DNA of 64,000 bases from Nanosynbacter sp900555675 (GCF_022828245.2 NZ_CP157587.1:248001-312000); one strand, 5' to 3'. Positions 14,846 through 24,555 are shown, counted from the stretch's first letter. The notes: generated by a model not told the origin, from the sequence alone. Translations and numbers: made by a program.

Positions 14846-14950
14846 GTATTATTTGGTTATAATTCCCCAACAATCTAAATACCGATATTCCCTAAGAACC
14901 GCGTTTTACCTTTATTCCCAACACCCTAGAAATGATATAATTACTATAAT

Positions 14951-15295
14951 ATGCATGCCGCGGCTCAATCTATAACCATAAAAGTGAGCGAAGTTGATTC
15001 TGCCTTGCTTAATGACGCGGATGAGCTGCAGAAAATGTTAAGAAATGTTACGGAATTGGCGGGCTTGCATTCTTTGGAATCGGTGATGCATCAATTTTCC
15101 CCGCAAGGAATCAGCGCTGCCCTGCTTTTGTCGGAATCGCATATTGCTATTCATACGTGGCCGGAAAGTGGCGTGGCATATATAGCGATGACAACTTGTA
15201 AAATGCTGGATGATGATAAATTGCAACAAATAAAAGAGTTGGTTGCACGGCTGCTGGGTGCAAAAAACATAATTATGAAAGAAATGGCATTGTAA
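14951..15295 (+). CDS. speD: S-adenosylmethionine decarboxylase proenzyme (SpeD, class 1b)
   Basis: The 114-residue protein matches short bacterial AdoMet decarboxylases. LSESHIAIHTWPE contains the Glu62-Ser63 autocleavage site that yields the pyruvoyl group; His68 and the TTC motif of the active site follow. It makes decarboxylated AdoMet, the aminopropyl donor for polyamines. An extended -10 (TGATATAAT, 14933-14941) lies 9 nt before the ATG with no ribosome site, so the mRNA is probably leaderless. It is followed after 1 nt by a DUF4178 gene and then a SpeE-like gene, suggesting a joint pathway. Confidence 0.9.
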   Translation: MHAAAQSITIKVSEVDSALLNDADELQKMLRNVTELAGLHSLESVMHQFSPQGISAALLLSESHIAIHTWPESGVAYIAMTTCKMLDDDKLQQIKELVARLLGAKNIIMKEMAL

Positions 15296-15296
15296 T

Positions 15297-15983
15297 ATGA
15301 AACGAACCAAGGCGCGACTTAAAATTAACCAGATTTTGACCGGCAAGAAGACGAATTTACGAGTTGTTGGCTGTTTGCTTTTTCGCGAATGGGATAAGAA
15401 AGACAAGCGATTTTACTATTGGGAAGAGTGGGAGATTACAGGGTTGGCTGATTATGATAGCTGGGTGGAATATGATCACAGTGATCAAACCGTTTCTCTG
15501 TATGAGCCGATTCGTTTTACTCAGGCAATTGATCCAACGCAATTGAAAAAGGGTCAATCGTTCACCGTTTCTGAACAGGATGGCAAGGACCACGTTGTGG
15601 TGGTTGATGAGGTTGGAATTGGCGAAATTATGAATATCAAGGGCAAAAACACGTACCAAGTTTTCCCGAAAGAACTGATGGCGTACGCTACTTTGAGGGA
15701 TACTGGCGCGCCGAAAAACCGTCAGTTGATCACGATTGAGAAGTATAATAATCGCGAATACGACGCTTACCGTAAGGTTCAATTGAGCGATAAAGAACAA
15801 AAGGAGCTGTTCGGCAGAACCATTAAACCGATTGACTGGACGACGATTATATTTATTGTCATATTTATCGCCATTATTTTGTTTGCATTCATCTTTGACA
15901 ACAATTCCGACAATAGTAATGGCGGAGGTCACGGCGGATCGCGCAGTGTTTACGGCGGCAGCAGTGGCGGGCTTGGTAAATAA
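15297..15983 (+). CDS. DUF4178-domain membrane protein
   Basis: This 228-residue protein has a beta-rich DUF4178-type domain (FYYWEEWEITG, YDSWVEYDH) in its first 170 residues, one membrane helix (about 180-197) and a low-complexity Gly/Ser/Asn tail. DUF4178 genes are known neighbours of AdoMet decarboxylase and spermidine-synthase-like genes in other bacteria, which fits here. Role unknown, perhaps a membrane partner of the polyamine-type enzymes. It starts 1 nt after speD and is 11 nt before the next gene, so the three form one operon. Confidence 0.75.
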   Translation: MKRTKARLKINQILTGKKTNLRVVGCLLFREWDKKDKRFYYWEEWEITGLADYDSWVEYDHSDQTVSLYEPIRFTQAIDPTQLKKGQSFTVSEQDGKDHVVVVDEVGIGEIMNIKGKNTYQVFPKELMAYATLRDTGAPKNRQLITIEKYNNREYDAYRKVQLSDKEQKELFGRTIKPIDWTTIIFIVIFIAIILFAFIFDNNSDNSNGGGHGGSRSVYGGSSGGLGK

Positions 15984-15994
15984 AAGGAGTTATA

Positions 15995-17521
15995 ATGTCA
16001 CAATCAAGTACGAAAAAACGGGAGCAAGTTGCTTTATTTGCGGCGGCAATTTTGGTAGCAATTGGCGGAATTATTTATGAGCTGATTTTAGGTGCAGCTG
16101 CGTCGTATCTGGTGGGCGATTCGATTTTGAGCTTTAGTCTGGCGACGGGCGTGACGCTGTTCGGTATGGGAATTGGCTCATTGCTGGTCAATTACATCAA
16201 GCTTCATCCAGCAACCAGCTTCGCAGCGAACGAAATTATTCTGGGATTAATTGGCGGAAATTCGGTGATGCTGATGTATTTGGGATTCGTTTTTACGCGT
16301 TCGCATTGGCTGATTTTTGCCGTCATAAGTTTGGCAATTGGTATTTGTATCGGGTTGGAAATTCCGCTTTTAATGAAGATGTTTCAGGAATTCGGGCGCA
16401 AGTCTTCGGTGAAATTATTTAGTAAGATTTTAGCACTCGATTATTTTGGGGCGTTAATTGCGTCGCTATTATTCCCGCTCGTTATGCTTCCATATCTTGG
16501 CTTAATGCGTAGCGCATACCTGGTGGCAGCTTTGAATATTGGCGTTGCGGTTCTGATTCTTAAGCAAATGAAAGCGTCGAAAATTGTAATGACAATTAGC
16601 GTTATTGCAACAATGTTGCTTTTGGGATTCTTTATTTATGCGACGGAAATTGAGCACGGAATTGACAAACGAACGTATAAAGATCCGGTGATGTGGCAGC
16701 AGCAGACGCCGTATCAGAAAATTGTCCTGACTAGATATAATAATGACACGAGGTTGTTTTTGAATCGCAATCTGCAGTTTTCCAGTCTTGACGAAGCGCG
16801 CTATCACGAAACACTGTCTGCTTCCGCTCTGTCTTCAGTCGCTAATCCGAAGCGCGTGCTGATTATGGGTGGCGGCGATGGGTTGTTGACTCGGGACGTT
16901 TTGAAATATTCCAGCGTTGAGCATATTACGTTGGTTGATATCGACGAGGTGATGACTAATCTGGCGAAAACTAATCATCTTCTCACTGATATAAATCAGC
17001 GTTCACTGCACGACCCGCGCGTTTCCATTGTCAATCAAGACGCTTTCCAATTCGCCTTCTCTACCAAGGATAAATATGATGTTGTGTTGATTGATTTGGT
17101 GGATCCGTCGAATGAGAAATTAGCCAAATTGTATTCTGAGCAATTATATCGTCAAATCGGTAATATTTTAACGGAGCGTGGCGTTATGGTGACTCAGGCG
17201 ACGTCTTCGTTTTTCTCTCCGCACGCTTTTTATATGGTGGCAAACACCGTCAAATCGTCTCATCCAGAGCGATATGTGACGGCGTTTTCGATCAATGTGC
17301 CATCATTTGGTGAGTGGGGTTTTGTGATGTCTACGCCGCGAGCCGAGGTTGTGGCTAGTCAGCCATTACCGAAAAACCTACGATATCAAAACCAGAAACT
17401 ACTCACCTTTCTGACTAAACAAAACGCCGTATCGGTGCCATCTGGACCGACTTCTACGTTGGTTTCTCCGCGAATTACCGACGTTTACAATTCCGATATG
17501 CGTCAGTGGCGATACGAATAG
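15995..17521 (+). CDS. membrane-bound spermidine-synthase-like aminopropyltransferase
   Basis: The 508-residue protein has about seven hydrophobic segments in the first 220 residues, then a Rossmann domain with LIMGGGDGLLTRDVLK (substrate glycine loop), THITLVDIDE-like VEHITLVDIDE, and DVVLIDLVDPS, all typical of spermidine synthase. The fused membrane half distinguishes it from soluble SpeE. With SpeD upstream it probably transfers an aminopropyl group to an amine, possibly membrane-associated. AAAGGAG lies 7 nt before the ATG. The actual substrate cannot be read from the sequence. Confidence 0.8.
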   Translation: MSQSSTKKREQVALFAAAILVAIGGIIYELILGAAASYLVGDSILSFSLATGVTLFGMGIGSLLVNYIKLHPATSFAANEIILGLIGGNSVMLMYLGFVFTRSHWLIFAVISLAIGICIGLEIPLLMKMFQEFGRKSSVKLFSKILALDYFGALIASLLFPLVMLPYLGLMRSAYLVAALNIGVAVLILKQMKASKIVMTISVIATMLLLGFFIYATEIEHGIDKRTYKDPVMWQQQTPYQKIVLTRYNNDTRLFLNRNLQFSSLDEARYHETLSASALSSVANPKRVLIMGGGDGLLTRDVLKYSSVEHITLVDIDEVMTNLAKTNHLLTDINQRSLHDPRVSIVNQDAFQFAFSTKDKYDVVLIDLVDPSNEKLAKLYSEQLYRQIGNILTERGVMVTQATSSFFSPHAFYMVANTVKSSHPERYVTAFSINVPSFGEWGFVMSTPRAEVVASQPLPKNLRYQNQKLLTFLTKQNAVSVPSGPTSTLVSPRITDVYNSDMRQWRYE

Positions 17522-17524
17522 TTT

Positions 17525-20173
17525 TTAGTCGGCGGTAGTGTTCTTTTTTCGTCGGCGACGTCGTCTTTTTGGTGTGGCTGAAGCTAGCGGTGTAACTGTA
17601 TTGACTACGGTTTCTGTGGTCACGTTATCATTGCTGCGAATTTGCAGAACAACTTCACCGTCGTTAGCTGTAGGCTGTGGCTTTTCCGGTTGGCTATTGA
17701 CCGCTGGAGCGTTGTTTGCAGGCTGCGGTTGAGGTTTGGCCGGCTGTTTTTTCTGATTGCGAACAGGCTTTATTGCGGCGTCAATTTCCTTCTCGACATC
17801 TTCCCTGTTTCGCGAATACATGCGACGTGAATGTTCGATAATGTGCGGCGTGTTGTCGGCTTGGCTTGGCGGAAGTTCCAATGTGCGGGCAGAAAACGCG
17901 GGAGTTTTCTCGCCACCGATAACCATATTGACAACAAAATTACGATTGTGCATTTGAAGCAGGTCGATTGCCTCGAAGTTCGGCTCGAATTGCTTGGCAA
18001 GAATCGGTGCATCGTCAGCAGAAACTCGGAAAGAAATCATGGTGCCGACGTTGCCGAAAACTGCATCGCGAACCGTGTCGCTCATCTGGGAAATGTACTG
18101 GTTGGCAACGGTCAAATTAAGGCCATATTTTCGAGCCTCGGACAGAATAGTCGCAAACGAATCGGTGGCGAAGTTCTGGAACTCGTCGACGTAAAGATAG
18201 AACGGGCGGCGGTCGCGCACGTCAGGAATGTCGCTTCGAGACATGGCGGCAAGCTGAATTTTCGTGACCAAAAACGAACCGAGGATGGCAGCATTATCTT
18301 CACCGATAAGACCTTTGGACAGATTGACAATTAGAATCTTTCCTTCGTCCATAATCTGGCGAATATTGAACGTGGATTTCGGCTGCCCAATGATGTTGCG
18401 GATGATTGGATTGGCAGTGAAAGCCCCGACTTTATTTAAGACTGGTGCAATTGCCTCGGCGACAAACTTGTCATTCCAGCTAGCAAATTCGACATTCCAG
18501 AATTGCAAAACCACGGTGTCTTGGCAATAAGTCAGCGTTTCTTTTCGGAATTCCTTATCTGTTAGCATACGAGTAATGTCAAGCATTGTCGCTTCTGGTC
18601 GATCCAGCAAAGCTAAAATAGTGTATCGCAAAATATACTCAAGTCGCGGTCCCCACGAATCGCCGAAAATACGCTTCAAAACGCCGATGATCTCTGATGA
18701 GATGTTGGTTTTTTGGTTCGGGTTCGTGACTTCTAGCGGGTTGAATCCCAGAGGATACGCGGTGTCGGCTGGATTGAAATAGATTACGTCGTTTAATCGG
18801 CTGCCGGGGATAAATTTCATGTTGTTGATTGCGAAGTCGCCGTGCGGGTCGATGATGGCATATCCTTGATTATGGAAAATGTCGCTTAAGGCGAAGAGCT
18901 CTAATAGTCCACTTTTTCCGGCGCCCGTTTGCCCGATTATGTAAACGTGGCGTGAGCGGTCATAGCGTAACATGCCGAATTGGTGGCTGATGCCGCGGAA
19001 GTTGGTGACGCCAAAGGCGGAAATTTGGTCGTCGTTGACGTCTTCGCCGGTTAAGACTGGCAATTTGGATGGCGGTTCTGCGGTTTTGGAGCTCGCCCAA
19101 ACTATATTTGGCGTTTCAACGTTGGTGTGTGGCAAGTGAAAAACTGACGCCAATTCTTCTATATTTAAGATAAAACCGTCGCCGATGAACGAACGCTTGC
19201 GATATTTATCAATAAATTCTTTACCAAACGCGCCTTTGACAGCGTGAAATCCGTTGAGATTTGTCGAGTTGAACTGCTTAAATGTACCGACAAGCGCCTG
19301 CATACGAAGCTTAGCGTTCGTCTGACTTTCGCCCATATAAACCAAGCGAATTTTTACCTCGTAGCCGAGCTTGGTTGCTTTTTTCTCTGCTTCAGAAATG
19401 CGAGTTTTATCGCGATCTGACAGCTCGATTTTGGTTGATTGCCCAACTCCCTGCTCTGGCGGTTGCCATAACGCGCCAAGTATGCCGATTAACCACTGCA
19501 TGCTGCCGCCAAACCCCGGCAAGGAGAATATTCGTCCATTTTTTATGCTATTGATATATCGGTCAGCGGCGTTTTGCCAGTCGTCAGGAATTGGTCTGAC
19601 TAGCACCTGAATCCACAATTCTTCACCGGTGGTTTCCAATTTCGCCAGCGTGCCCGTAATGCCTGCCAGCGGGTCGACTTCAAAGTTTTGGAAGGTGCGA
19701 ATCGGGAGAAATTCATCTGTGGTTAATGTCAATTCTGTCGAGTAAGCAACTTCGTGGTTGCGCTCGTGCTCGGTGTAATCTTCGTCGGCTTGGTGAATTT
19801 GAACGGTTGGATATTGAGAATAAATCTGTCCTTCGACAAAGCTCTGCAAGGTTTTTGGCACCCAAACGTAAAAGCGAATTTGCCCATTGACTGAGGCGAT
19901 TTCAAAGCTGATGTGCTCCTGGTGTCCACCAGATAATCGCAATTCTTTATTATCGCGAAGAATTCCGTGTAGTGAAGCGAATAGCTGCTCGGCGGCAAGT
20001 TCTTGCTTGTCGTTGGTGCGTGGGATTTCCAGAATTAAAAGCACGCTCTCAACTGGGGTAAAATCTTCGATCTTCCGATAATTCCGCCACGTCAAAAACA
20101 TCAGGACTGCCACGATTGGCATCCAAACGTACCATTGCAATAGTGTGCTGATGATCCAAGAAATAATCTGCAT
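17525..20173 (-). CDS. membrane-anchored VirD4/HerA-type ATPase (type IV secretion DNA-binding)
   Basis: The 882-residue protein has an N-terminal membrane segment (5-25), a roughly 350-residue beta-rich region, then a RecA-like ATPase: IIGQTGAGKSGLLELFA (Walker A), AIIDPHGDFA, and FYLYVDEFQNFA (Walker B). NLTVANQYISQM is the sensor segment of the TraG/TraD/VirD4 group. The C-terminus is Pro/Gln-rich and ends in a basic RRRRRRKKN stretch. It probably pumps DNA or protein across the envelope; stand-alone copies are common in Patescibacteria. It converges with the SpeE-like gene. Confidence 0.8.
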   Translation of the reverse strand: MQIISWIISTLLQWYVWMPIVAVLMFLTWRNYRKIEDFTPVESVLLILEIPRTNDKQELAAEQLFASLHGILRDNKELRLSGGHQEHISFEIASVNGQIRFYVWVPKTLQSFVEGQIYSQYPTVQIHQADEDYTEHERNHEVAYSTELTLTTDEFLPIRTFQNFEVDPLAGITGTLAKLETTGEELWIQVLVRPIPDDWQNAADRYINSIKNGRIFSLPGFGGSMQWLIGILGALWQPPEQGVGQSTKIELSDRDKTRISEAEKKATKLGYEVKIRLVYMGESQTNAKLRMQALVGTFKQFNSTNLNGFHAVKGAFGKEFIDKYRKRSFIGDGFILNIEELASVFHLPHTNVETPNIVWASSKTAEPPSKLPVLTGEDVNDDQISAFGVTNFRGISHQFGMLRYDRSRHVYIIGQTGAGKSGLLELFALSDIFHNQGYAIIDPHGDFAINNMKFIPGSRLNDVIYFNPADTAYPLGFNPLEVTNPNQKTNISSEIIGVLKRIFGDSWGPRLEYILRYTILALLDRPEATMLDITRMLTDKEFRKETLTYCQDTVVLQFWNVEFASWNDKFVAEAIAPVLNKVGAFTANPIIRNIIGQPKSTFNIRQIMDEGKILIVNLSKGLIGEDNAAILGSFLVTKIQLAAMSRSDIPDVRDRRPFYLYVDEFQNFATDSFATILSEARKYGLNLTVANQYISQMSDTVRDAVFGNVGTMISFRVSADDAPILAKQFEPNFEAIDLLQMHNRNFVVNMVIGGEKTPAFSARTLELPPSQADNTPHIIEHSRRMYSRNREDVEKEIDAAIKPVRNQKKQPAKPQPQPANNAPAVNSQPEKPQPTANDGEVVLQIRSNDNVTTETVVNTVTPLASATPKRRRRRRKKNTTAD

Positions 20174-20217
20174 TATGTGTAAATTATCTCACCTCTGAAA
20201 GAAGTTTGCAACTTAGC

Positions 20218-21270
20218 TTAAGCGGCTTCTTCAAAAACGTATGTGGCTTTAGCGACGCGTTTGAATTGTGGCTTTGATTGAAGGTTTAGTAGAATGGTGG
20301 TTTCTTTAACTTGTCGTTTGTCGAGGACTTGACGAACGATCTCATCACGGTGAAGCGGAGTTTCGGAATTCTTCAAAATATCGGTGATGATATCTGCTAC
20401 AGTTCCGCGGCTGTAGCCCCAGCTAGCGAGTGCGTAAATCCCGCGACCAATTAGAACAAAGCGCTTGTCTTTAATGAGTTCATTGTGAATTGCCTGCGTC
20501 GTGACGCTTCGGCGGTTAAATTCGCTGTCCCGAATTCCTTTGGCAATGTCGGAAAAATGCATCGGTGAGCCATTCGTGTCCAGAACAACGTAGATTTTAT
20601 CGCGAATGTTCTTTGGGTTGACCGCTGGCCATTTGGCTAGTCCCCACTGATCGTTTAAGCTAGCCAATTTTTTACTGACGGTAGCCAAGGCTGCAATGTT
20701 TGAAGGATGTTCATAGTCCAATTTTTTGTGCAATTCTTCCGCAGTAACGGGCTCGCCGTGTTTTTTGATCGTTTTGACAACCTCTTCAACTCGTGCTCTA
20801 ATTTGCTTTTCATTGCCGAGAGTGTCAATTGCTGCTGCCTGGTAATAATCGTCATTCTCTGTAACAATTGTGATGTTTTCTGCTAGCTCAGAAATGAACG
20901 CCACACGAGCGCGGTCAATTGCAGTAGCTTCTTTACCGAGAAAATGTGACGCCAAATCTTGCATGCGCGCAACTCGTCCCATCTCAGACAAACTTGAAGT
21001 GATTTCTTTTTCCATAGCAATAACCGAAGGAAGTTCTCCCTCGGCGACAGCTGCACGTAGACGCGTTAAAATTGCTTTTTCTAGCTGACGAACGCGCTCG
21101 CGAGTAATGCCGAACATATCGCCAATTAACTCTAACGTTTCTTTTCGGTCATACAAACCAAATCGTCGAGAAATAATTTCCTTCTCGCGCTCTTGCGGAA
21201 TCTTAGAAATAATAGTATCGACGACAGAATTTAATTTGGCGCTTTGCTCGGTTTTTGCTGTCTCGCTCAT
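20218..21270 (-). CDS. sigma-region-4 protein with HARE-HTH-like C-terminus
   Basis: Residues about 15-80 form a sigma-70 region 4: EKEIISRRFGL, then FGITRERVRQLEKAIL, the helix-turn-helix that normally reads the -35 box. There is no region 2, so it cannot melt a -10 element alone. The remaining 270 residues are helical, with winged-helix-like GEPVTAEELHKKL and SPMHFSDIAKGI segments resembling the HARE-HTH domain of RNA polymerase delta. It may be a polymerase accessory factor or a regulator. A strong promoter lies upstream. The family-level call is firm; the role is inferred. Confidence 0.75.
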   Translation of the reverse strand: MSETAKTEQSAKLNSVVDTIISKIPQEREKEIISRRFGLYDRKETLELIGDMFGITRERVRQLEKAILTRLRAAVAEGELPSVIAMEKEITSSLSEMGRVARMQDLASHFLGKEATAIDRARVAFISELAENITIVTENDDYYQAAAIDTLGNEKQIRARVEEVVKTIKKHGEPVTAEELHKKLDYEHPSNIAALATVSKKLASLNDQWGLAKWPAVNPKNIRDKIYVVLDTNGSPMHFSDIAKGIRDSEFNRRSVTTQAIHNELIKDKRFVLIGRGIYALASWGYSRGTVADIITDILKNSETPLHRDEIVRQVLDKRQVKETTILLNLQSKPQFKRVAKATYVFEEAA

Positions 21271-21330
21271 GCTACTAGAAACATCCTCTCTGCCTCACCA
21301 CAGGTTATATTGATTGAAAATATGTTTTTA

Positions 21331-21359
21331 ATTATACAATTGCATTTGACAAAAGTCAA
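21331..21359 (-). promoter_or_regulatory. promoter of the sigma-region-4 gene
   Basis: On the minus strand TTGACT (21354-21359) and TATAAT (21331-21336) are separated by 17 bp. TTGACTTTTGTCAA is palindromic around the -35, a pattern also seen before dprA. Unlike most promoters here it leaves a long leader of about 55 nt. Confidence 0.75.
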
Positions 21360-21471
21360 TAGATAAATGCCATAATTGCTGATATAAATTATAGCATTTA
21401 TTTTACGTTTTTTGCAATAGATTATATGAAGAGTTTTTATTATCCGGAATTATTGGATAGTATGGAAAGCG

Positions 21472-23817
21472 CTATTTCTTTTTAGTGGATGTTTTGGTGG
21501 CTTTTTTAACTACGCGTTTGCGAGTTGGTTTCGCTGTTGTGGCGCTTAATAGCTCCAGAGCTTTTTCGTGAGTAATAGTTTTCGGATCCGTATCTTTAGG
21601 GATTTTGACATTTTTAGTGCCGTTGGTGATGTATGGACCGAATCGTCCATTAAGAACTTTAACTCCATCCGGGAATTCGGCGATATTCTTAGCGGCTTCG
21701 GCTTCTAATTTGGCGGCGTAAAGTTCACGCGCTTTTTCTAAAGTAATGCTATGCGGATCTTCCGGCTTAATGGAAACGAACAATTTGCCAACTTGAATGT
21801 ATGGACCGAATCGTCCAATATTCGCCTTAATATCTTGCCCGTCCTCTGTTTGTCCGACGATGCGTGGCAACTTGAACATTTCCAGTGCTTGCTCCAGAGT
21901 AACTGTCTCAATTTTCGTGCCCTTTGGCAGCGGCGCAAAACGCGGCTTTTCGTCGCCGTCAGTTTCGCCAAGCTGTAACATTGGACCGAATCGCCCAAAT
22001 CGCGCAATAATCGGTTTATTCGTCTTCGGGTCAATTCCCACTTCGCGATTAGCGCCGACTTTGCTTCGGTCGATCCCGCCAGATTGCTCGATCAATTTAT
22101 GGAAAGGCATGTAAAATCCGTGCAGCATTGCGCTTTTTTTCAGATTGGCGCCAGCAATTTTGTCAAATTCTGTCTCGACGTTGGCGGTAAAATCGTAATC
22201 GACAATTTGTGTAAAGTGGTCCGTCAGGAAATCGGCAATCAGTTCGCCGCTCGGCGTTGGAATAAGTTTGCCGCGTGTCGAGCCAGTTTTTTCCTGGACA
22301 ATACTTCTACTAACTTCCTCGCCGTTATAGTTCAGGACAATCACATCTCGTGGCTGACCTTCACTGTCACCTTTTTCAACATAGCCGCGAGTTTGCACGG
22401 TGTCGATAATTGTGGCGTATGTGGATGGACGCCCAATTCCAAGTTCCTCCAGCTTCTTAACTAACGATCCTTCAGTGTAGCGAGCTGGCGGTCGTGTAAA
22501 TGTTTGACGAGCCGTAATATCGTGAGAATTGACTTCATCGCCAGATTGTAACTTCGGTAGAAGCTCATCTTTATTGCCGCCGTAAACGCGCAAAAATCCG
22601 TCAAACGTAATGACTTCGCCCTTTGCCTCAAACTGAGCGGGCTTTTTGCTCTTAGGTAATTTATCACCTTTGATATCAATTGTAATAGTTGTTTTTTCTA
22701 GTTTCGCTGGCGACATTTGCGACGCTAAAGTTCGGCGTCGAATTAGGTCGTATAATTTCTGGTCATAGCTATTATTAGATGCGGTTTCCAGAGTGATGTC
22801 TGTCGGGCGAATGGCTTCGTGAGCTTCTTGGGCAGACGCAGATTTGGTCTTAAATTTGCGAACCGTTGAGTAATCTGGACCGTAAAGACGCTTGATAAAA
22901 TCGGTGGCCGCCGCGATGGCTTGACCGCTCAAATTCACCGAGTCGGTACGCATATAGGTGATTTTTCCGTCTTGGTATAGCTTTTGTGCCGAAGCCATGG
23001 TTGCTTTGGAGCTGAAACCAAGCTTAGAGTTGGCCTCCTGTTGCAAGGTTGACGTGGTAAATGGTGCCGCTGGATTGCGCGTTCCGGGGGTTTTTGAGAT
23101 ATCGCTAACAACAAATTCGGCAGGTTTCAGACTATTTAAGAACTCGTTCGCTGCTTCTTCTGTATCGAATTTTTGATTAAGTTCGGCCTTGAATTCTTGA
23201 TTATCGTGAATAAAAATGGCGGTAACTTTGAACTGAGAGTTGCCCTCAAACTTCATAATTTCTCGTTCGCGCTCGACTAGTAATCGCACCGCTGGACTCT
23301 GAACGCGACCAGCCGATTTTCCGCCCGGAACTTTCTGCCAGACGACTGGACTAAGTTCAAAGCCAACCAGTCGGTCGAGGATTTGCCTGGCTTGTTGCGC
23401 CTGAACCAAATTCATATCAACGGTTCGCGGATTCTTAATTGCATTAGTTATGGCGTCTTTGGTGATCTCGTGAAAGACAATTCGCTTAGTTGTTTCAATA
23501 GGAAGATCCAGCACCTTACATAAATGCCAAGCAATAGCCTCTCCTTCGCGGTCTTCATCGGTTGCGAGCCAAACATTTTCCTTGCCGACTGCCTTGACGT
23601 TTCTTTTAAGCTCAGTGATAACTTTCTTTTTTTCAGGATCAACTTCGTAAATTGCGAAAAAATCGTTAGCCACGTCAATCGGCGGCGTTCCATCCTTCGT
23701 CTTTTTAACAATCGAGCGAATATGCCCCACGCTGGACAGGACGTGAAAATCCTTGCCGAGATATTTCTCGATGGTTTTAGCTTTGGCTGGTGACTCGACG
23801 ATAACGAGATTTTTCAT
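21472..23817 (-). CDS. topA: DNA topoisomerase I
   Basis: The 781-residue protein begins NLVIVESPAKAKTIEKYLG (Toprim strand with catalytic Glu) and has DEDREGEAIAWH (Toprim acidic DxDxE-like triad), GKITYMRTDS with the active-site Tyr, and three C-terminal RFGPYI-type repeats of the topA_C family in place of Cys4 zinc fingers. The tail is lysine-rich. It relaxes negative supercoils. TATAAT lies 8 nt before the ATG with no ribosome site, so the transcript is probably leaderless. Confidence 0.95.
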   Translation of the reverse strand: MKNLVIVESPAKAKTIEKYLGKDFHVLSSVGHIRSIVKKTKDGTPPIDVANDFFAIYEVDPEKKKVITELKRNVKAVGKENVWLATDEDREGEAIAWHLCKVLDLPIETTKRIVFHEITKDAITNAIKNPRTVDMNLVQAQQARQILDRLVGFELSPVVWQKVPGGKSAGRVQSPAVRLLVEREREIMKFEGNSQFKVTAIFIHDNQEFKAELNQKFDTEEAANEFLNSLKPAEFVVSDISKTPGTRNPAAPFTTSTLQQEANSKLGFSSKATMASAQKLYQDGKITYMRTDSVNLSGQAIAAATDFIKRLYGPDYSTVRKFKTKSASAQEAHEAIRPTDITLETASNNSYDQKLYDLIRRRTLASQMSPAKLEKTTITIDIKGDKLPKSKKPAQFEAKGEVITFDGFLRVYGGNKDELLPKLQSGDEVNSHDITARQTFTRPPARYTEGSLVKKLEELGIGRPSTYATIIDTVQTRGYVEKGDSEGQPRDVIVLNYNGEEVSRSIVQEKTGSTRGKLIPTPSGELIADFLTDHFTQIVDYDFTANVETEFDKIAGANLKKSAMLHGFYMPFHKLIEQSGGIDRSKVGANREVGIDPKTNKPIIARFGRFGPMLQLGETDGDEKPRFAPLPKGTKIETVTLEQALEMFKLPRIVGQTEDGQDIKANIGRFGPYIQVGKLFVSIKPEDPHSITLEKARELYAAKLEAEAAKNIAEFPDGVKVLNGRFGPYITNGTKNVKIPKDTDPKTITHEKALELLSATTAKPTRKRVVKKATKTSTKKK

Positions 23818-23868
23818 AACTTTATATTATAACAAATCACTATCTGGCTACAACCGCAAAGTGAATTA

Positions 23869-24555
23869 TTACGAGCGACCGCTGAGGCGACCGAGCATTG
23901 CCATTGATCCGAGGGTGCGATTGACATCTGCTATTTGGCGTGGTTTTTCTTTTTCCGCGTTGCCGTTAATCGCTCGTTCTATGTAGGTGCATGTTGCGTG
24001 TGCAGCGGGCAGAAGCGAAGCGGCGAATGCTCCAGCTCCTAGTTTGCGTAGAATCTCGGCGGGCTTTGGATTGTCGGTTCGCTTGTCTACTAATTCGGCG
24101 GCGGCATAAGCGACTAAGGCTGCTGTCTCCATAGCTAGCCCCACCTTCCCTGATTTAGTCGGTCGAGTTTCGGTTTTCTCGTCACTACGTAAATTAGCGA
24201 TTCCCGTAGCTAGGGCGTTTATCAAGTTTAGCACCGCAACAATGTCAATAACTTTCTTTGGAGCCAACTTTTTTTTATCCATTTCATAGAGGATTTTTGC
24301 CATAACTATTTTGTCTGTTATGGCATCTAAGGCTGCTCCAAAATTGCTAGTTTGCCCTGTCATGCGCGCTACTTTGCCGTCCAAGACGTCAGCTAATCGC
24401 CCGACCACGCATTCCGCCAGCCCTTCGGGTGTATCGATTTTCTCAGATCCGTGCATCGCTAAAGCGGCGCCAGTCACGCTTATCAAATTAGGGATGGTAA
24501 AAACGTCTTTGGCGACTTTACGGACGGTAGGAGATGTTTCTCGGGCTTTTTTCAT
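23869..24555 (-). CDS. CDP-alcohol phosphatidyltransferase
   Basis: The 228-residue membrane protein carries the family signature DVLDGKVARMTG, then GAALDAITDK (D-x2-DG-x2-AR-x8-G-x3-D-x3-D), which binds two metals and the CDP-lipid. Members make phosphatidylglycerol phosphate, phosphatidylinositol phosphate or cardiolipin. PgsA-like activity is the simplest guess, but the acceptor cannot be told from the sequence. The signature lies earlier than in longer relatives and is followed by about four hydrophobic segments. Confidence 0.8.
   Translation of the reverse strand: MKKARETSPTVRKVAKDVFTIPNLISVTGAALAMHGSEKIDTPEGLAECVVGRLADVLDGKVARMTGQTSNFGAALDAITDKIVMAKILYEMDKKKLAPKKVIDIVAVLNLINALATGIANLRSDEKTETRPTKSGKVGLAMETAALVAYAAAELVDKRTDNPKPAEILRKLGAGAFAASLLPAAHATCTYIERAINGNAEKEKPRQIADVNRTLGSMAMLGRLSGRS

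Noticed and set aside
13562..14862. Interpretation of the cassette array as integron gene cassettes or a degraded CRISPR array
   Set aside because: No attC-like core sites or integrase, and unit lengths vary from 129 to 345 nt with promoters inside each unit.
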